Source: an uncultured Dialister sp. (GTDB lineage: Bacteria > Bacillota > Negativicutes > Veillonellales > Dialisteraceae). From it: a DNA stretch of 62,765 bases. Below the pieces are notes generated by a model. It did not search any database, was not told the origin of the DNA, and worked only from the letters and a program-made list of their open reading frames with translations. The position numbers were made by a program, and so were the translations under genes. Below, in pieces: positions 59,315 through 62,765 of this stretch (positions are counted from its first letter, which is position 1; each line of letters starts with the position of its first letter). The stretch is from assembly GCA_900314595.1 (NCBI GenBank), contig OMVW01000025.1, positions 1 to 62,765 of the forward strand, given 5' to 3'.

Positions 59315-60539
59315 GTCTCGCGCGCCTCCTCAGGATGGTGTAAGGCGGGAGCAGCACATTTCCGGAAAGCGTCAGTTCTTCCAGCGGGTGCGGCGCCTTT
59401 TCCACTTCCATCCCTTCTCCGTTCACCAGTTTTTCTATTTTAATGAGTCCCACTACTCCCTGCGGCGTGAGGTACTCCAGGATTTCTCCCACTTTGAAAT
59501 GGTTCCTCTGCTGCACAAGGTTCGTCTTGTTTCCTCTGTCTTCCTTCAGGATGAGTCCTACGAAATCATAGGGCTGCTCGGGCTGGGACTTCACATATTC
59601 CTGAGCGCTGTGGTCAGGATTCTGGAAAGCAAAAGCCGTAGTATAAGGTCGGTGGGAAACTTTTTCCAGCTCTTCCCGCCATTCGCTGCGGACTTTGTAC
59701 GCGCCGCCTTCTGCATAGTAAGCATCGATGGCTTTTCTGTAAGCAGCCACAACGGCCGCCACATAGTACACGCTCTTCATGCGCCCTTCGATTTTCAGGG
59801 AGGAAATACCACTTTCGATAAGCTCAGGGATATGGTCGATCATGCAGAGGTCTTTGCTGTTGAAAACATAGGTCCCGTGATCGTCCTCCTCCACTGACCA
59901 GTACTGGCCCGGACGGGTTTCTTCCACCACCGCATATTTAAAGCGGCAGGCCTGGATGCATTCGCCCCGGTTGGACTGGCGCTTTCCATTGGTAAAGAAA
60001 TTGGAAAGGAGGCAGCGGCCGGACCAGGAAATACACATGGCTCCGTGACCGAAGACTTCCAGCTCGATATCCACTTTCTTCCGTATTTCCGCCATTTCCT
60101 TCACGGAAACTTCACGGGCAAGGACTACGCGGGATGCGCCCAGTTCTTTCCACATCCTGACGGTCCGCCAGTTGGCAGCGCTTGCCTGGGTGGACACGTG
60201 AATGGGAAGACCCGGAGCCACTTCTCTTGCCAGGGAGAATACGCCCAGGTCGGAAATAAGGGCTGCGTCTGCATGGATTTCTTCAAGAAATTTCAGGTAA
60301 TCGTCCAGACCTTCCAGATCTTCATTCCGGGGAATGATATTCACCGTTACATAGACTTTCCTGCCCAGCTTATGAGCATAGTCCACGGCTTCCTTCATTT
60401 CTTCACGCGTGAAATTTCCGCCGTAAGCGCGGAGGCCGAAGACTTTTCCTGCCAGATACACGGCGTCTGCCCCGTAAAGAAGAGCCATTTTCATTTTTTC
60501 CATTGTCCCCGCCGGAGCGAGAAGTTCGATTTTATTCAT
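59307..60539 (-). CDS. trhP: U32 family protein, tRNA hydroxylation factor TrhP
   Basis: 410 aa. The U32 signature is EVFGHGAMCISWSGRC followed by two further cysteines in RGECIQACRFKY, four Cys able to hold an iron-sulfur cluster. In B. subtilis the orthologous pair YrrN/YrrO acts in prephenate-dependent hydroxylation of wobble U34 of tRNA. Only one U32 gene is present here. It overlaps trmR by four bases, which supports the tRNA assignment over a protease role. Confidence 0.85.
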   Translation of the reverse strand: MNKIELLAPAGTMEKMKMALLYGADAVYLAGKVFGLRAYGGNFTREEMKEAVDYAHKLGRKVYVTVNIIPRNEDLEGLDDYLKFLEEIHADAALISDLGVFSLAREVAPGLPIHVSTQASAANWRTVRMWKELGASRVVLAREVSVKEMAEIRKKVDIELEVFGHGAMCISWSGRCLLSNFFTNGKRQSNRGECIQACRFKYAVVEETRPGQYWSVEEDDHGTYVFNSKDLCMIDHIPELIESGISSLKIEGRMKSVYYVAAVVAAYRKAIDAYYAEGGAYKVRSEWREELEKVSHRPYTTAFAFQNPDHSAQEYVKSQPEQPYDFVGLILKEDRGNKTNLVQQRNHFKVGEILEYLTPQGVVGLIKIEKLVNGEGMEVEKAPHPLEELTLSGNVLLPPYTILRRRARHG

Positions 60540-61144
60540 GTCATTCCTTTCGGGACGCTCACGGAAAGTCCGTCCCCTTCTTCATAAATATGCGTATCGT
60601 ATTTTTCTTCTACATAGGAAATATAATCCCGGAGCCGCATGACCAGTGTGCGGTACCTGTGCGGCACAGGACCATTGCTTTTCACGAGTCCCCGGAAAAG
60701 CACATTATCCGCAGCAATCACTGCATTCTTTGAAAGTTTCGGCTCGATTTCCTTCAACTCCCGGAGATACTGCCCCTTGGGCCCGTCCAGGTAGAGGAAA
60801 TCATAGGGACCTTTGAGCGTTTTCAATAGTTCCGCCGCATCCCCCAGATGGCAGCGCACCCTTTCCGATACGCCTGCCCGCCTCATGACCGTTTCCGCCA
60901 TTGTATGACGGGTCTCATCGATTTCCAGCGTATCGATTTCCGCCTTTGGAAATTTTTCAGCCATCATAAGGGCTGAATACCCGATGGCCGTCCCTATTTC
61001 CAGGATCCGCTGCGGGCCATCCGGTCCCGCAAGGGCTGCCGCCTTCAGAAGCAGCTCCCTCTCCGGTCCCCGGATGATGGGCACATTATTTTCTTCCGCA
61101 TACATTTCAAGCTCGGACAGGATTTGAGGTATAGTATTGTCCAT
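60536..61144 (-). CDS. trmR: tRNA 5-hydroxyuridine methyltransferase TrmR
   Basis: 202 aa from ATG 61144 (after TGGAG); an ATG 45 bases upstream has no ribosome site. Class I SAM fold of the caffeoyl-CoA O-methyltransferase type: motif I ILEIGTAIGYSALMMA, motif II region ETRHTMAETVMRRAG and YDFLYLDGPKGQY for metal binding. It would methylate 5-hydroxyuridine produced by TrhP to 5-methoxyuridine. Neighbours mltG and trhP match the Bacillus yrrL-yrrM-yrrN/O order. Confidence 0.85.
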   Translation of the reverse strand: MDNTIPQILSELEMYAEENNVPIIRGPERELLLKAAALAGPDGPQRILEIGTAIGYSALMMAEKFPKAEIDTLEIDETRHTMAETVMRRAGVSERVRCHLGDAAELLKTLKGPYDFLYLDGPKGQYLRELKEIEPKLSKNAVIAADNVLFRGLVKSNGPVPHRYRTLVMRLRDYISYVEEKYDTHIYEEGDGLSVSVPKGMT

Positions 61145-61471
61145 CAACACTCCATTGTAATCAATAATCTCACTGAATGGTAATCCCATTTCGGAAAGGT
61201 GGCCGCGAAGCGGCCGGACAGGTTGTTTTAAGTATACCCCGATAAATTAAAGCAAAGCCTCATCTAAAACTGCGCCCGAAGGGCGCCACCTTCACGAATC
61301 ACGAACAACGAACCACGAAAACCGCTATTGCCTCAATCCACCAGAGTCGAATCGGTCCGCTAAGTCCCATACATACTTGCGTCGCCTTTTTCTGTTGCGG
61401 CGCACCTCCCCGCAATCCGCCTTCCGCAATCCGATTTTCAGCATTTACGGCAGGCAGTTTCCTTTTCTAAA
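61145..61471. repeat. gap with two hairpin/heptad modules
   Basis: Module A: GCGCCCgaaGGGCGC, CACC and TTCACGA, ATCACGA, ACAACGA, ACCACGA (61291-61318). Module B: TTGCGGCGCACCTC and CCCGCAA, TCCGCCT, TCCGCAA, TCCGATT (61409-61436). No gene in the gap. Confidence 0.65.
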
Positions 61472-62539
61472 TTACTGCTGCCCGTAAATACTCTCCGTCT
61501 CCGCCTGATGTTCTTCATAGGATTTCGTGAATACATGATGACCATCAGCCTGGGCCACATAGTAAAGGTATTCCCCGGGCTCTGCCGCAAGGACCGCCTC
61601 TATGGCATCGAGTCCCGGCGCGCCGATGGGTCCCGGCGGGAGACCGTTGTGAATATAGGTATTATAGGGAGAATCAATCTTCGTATCTGCGATGGTCAGT
61701 TCTTCCTTCTGGCTTCCCAGGGCATACTGGATGGTTGCATCGATCTGGAGAGGCATACCTATTTCCAGACGTTTCAGCATGACCGATGCAATCGGCACCT
61801 GGTCTTCTTTGAAACGGGCTTCCCTTTCCACCATGGAAGCCAGGGTCATGAGATCATGCAGCGTCAGTTTCTTTGCTTCCGCCTGTTTCCTGATTTCCGG
61901 AGTTAATACGGTATCTGTCCTTTTGTACATCAGATCGCAAATCTGCTTTGCATCGAATTCCCTGGGAATATCATAGGTATCCGCATAGAGGAAACCTTCC
62001 GCCTTGATGGGCACTGCCACTGGGCCGTACTGAAATTTCAAAGGTCCATAGGATGCAGCGGTCTCTTCGAAATTGTCAGCGCCCGCTATGCCCGATTTCT
62101 TCAATATTTCCGCAATCTGGCGGACCGTGTATCCTTCCGGGACCGTCACCATGACCGATTCAGTCCTTCCCGTATGCATTTCTTTAAGAGCCTGCATCAC
62201 CGTCTGGCCCTGCTTCAGGTGGTACGTCCCGCTCTGCAGGTCTTTTTCATTTCCCAGAATCCTGGCGTAAATACGGAAAATCGTGGAACTCCGGATGACT
62301 CCTTTGCGCTCCAGTTCATCGGCGATATCCCGTCCCGTGGCATTTTTCGGCACCTGCAGGGTCACTTCCCCGTGCAGATCCACCCGGTCCATAGCATAAA
62401 AATAGATTCCTAAAATACAAAGGAAACAAAGCAGAATCACTCCGCCCACCCGGCAGATCCGCTTTGCGCCCCAATGATGGTCCTCAGTGAAAATATCCTT
62501 CGGACCCTGGTCACTGTCTTTCTTTTCGTTGTCGTCCAT
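61472..62539 (-). CDS. mltG: endolytic murein transglycosylase MltG
   Basis: 355 aa. A charged cytoplasmic N-terminus is followed by one membrane helix (VGGVILLCFLCILGIYFYAM). The LysM-like segment (GRDIADELERKGVIRSSTIF) precedes the YceG catalytic domain with the key glutamate in LASMVEREARF and the conserved MPLQIDATIQYALG and NTYIHNGLPPGPIGAPG. It cuts nascent glycan strands in the periplasm and sets their length. AGAGGTG precedes the ATG. Confidence 0.94.
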   Translation of the reverse strand: MDDNEKKDSDQGPKDIFTEDHHWGAKRICRVGGVILLCFLCILGIYFYAMDRVDLHGEVTLQVPKNATGRDIADELERKGVIRSSTIFRIYARILGNEKDLQSGTYHLKQGQTVMQALKEMHTGRTESVMVTVPEGYTVRQIAEILKKSGIAGADNFEETAASYGPLKFQYGPVAVPIKAEGFLYADTYDIPREFDAKQICDLMYKRTDTVLTPEIRKQAEAKKLTLHDLMTLASMVEREARFKEDQVPIASVMLKRLEIGMPLQIDATIQYALGSQKEELTIADTKIDSPYNTYIHNGLPPGPIGAPGLDAIEAVLAAEPGEYLYYVAQADGHHVFTKSYEEHQAETESIYGQQ

Positions 62540-62765
62540 GCGGCACCTCTAAAGGAACGTATTTCCATCCGGTGACACATGCTGGAAATACAGGAATAGT
62601 ATTCTATTATTATATCATATATAGGAAATACGAAAAAATTGCGATTCATTCTTTGGAAATAATGGCTAATAGCTCAAACTTCGCAGTTAACAATCTTGTG
62701 TTTTCCTAGATAATATCGGTCTTTTTCTAAAAAAGAATAGCAAGGGCCTTCCGTTTTAGGTAAAA
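62540..62765. other. window end, non-coding
   Basis: AT-rich, with a short heptad run TAATGGC, TAATAGC, TCAAACT, TCGCAGT, TAACAAT (62660-62694). No gene is seen before the window ends. Confidence 0.45.

Overview
The window looks like a chromosome segment of a diderm Firmicute, most likely a Negativicutes gut or oral organism of the Dialister/Megasphaera kind. The evidence is the Firmicutes-type S10-spc-alpha ribosomal order, an adenylate kinase with a Cys4 zinc lid, Firmicutes regulatory RNAs (T-box, ZTP riboswitch), the mltG-trmR-trhP synteny known from Bacillus (yrrL-yrrM-yrrN/O), and a TonB-like periplasmic protein that implies an outer membrane. The genus is inference; no 16S gene is present.

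Layout. 0-4.6 kb: an atypical tRNA-Cys gene with its own promoter and terminator, a degenerate IS110-like protein, a DUF805 membrane protein and two tandem EamA/DMT exporters. 4.6-19.4 kb, minus strand: the S10, spc and alpha operons run without interruption from rpsJ to rplQ and include secY, adk, map, infA and rpoA; rpsD is absent. 19.8-22.2 kb: a B3/4-domain protein with a DEDDh exonuclease, then a histidine phosphatase. 22.3-37.1 kb: a complete type III-A CRISPR-Cas island (cas10, csm2-5, cas6, csm6, cas1, cas2, 37-repeat array). It is flanked by direct copies of one CRISPR trailer sequence, and the left copy keeps a leader remnant and a single decayed repeat. 37.8-44.1 kb: a DUF2284 protein, a TonB-domain secreted protein, an orphan branched-chain amino-acid binding lipoprotein under a T-box leader with two antiterminator/terminator modules, a RuBisCO-like protein and a family 2 glycosyltransferase. 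44.2-48.1 kb: a minus-strand cluster of four secreted or anchored, highly charged low-complexity proteins downstream of a PadR-HAAS pair. 48.5-62.5 kb: an OFA-family MFS transporter under a ZTP riboswitch, PcrA helicase, YbaK deacylase, an aminotransferase, PncB, a PNPOx-fold protein, and the DUF4911-TrhP-TrmR-MltG group.

How genes work together. The ribosomal block is one translation and secretion supply line. In the CRISPR island Cas6 would process the array, the Csm complex with intact Cas10 HD and GGDD motifs would cut DNA and make cyclic oligoadenylate, and Csm6 (CARF plus HEPN) would answer that signal. TrmR and TrhP act in sequence on tRNA wobble uridine.

The intergenic space is unusual. 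Many gaps carry short arrays of degenerate 7-nt words, always phased at 7 but with different words at different sites. A second family of about 220-360 bp palindromic elements has arms built from roughly 9-nt CGGGA words. The tRNA-Cys variant, the double T-box, the trailer duplication around the CRISPR island, the polyampholyte cluster and the heptad arrays are the parts most worth a second look.
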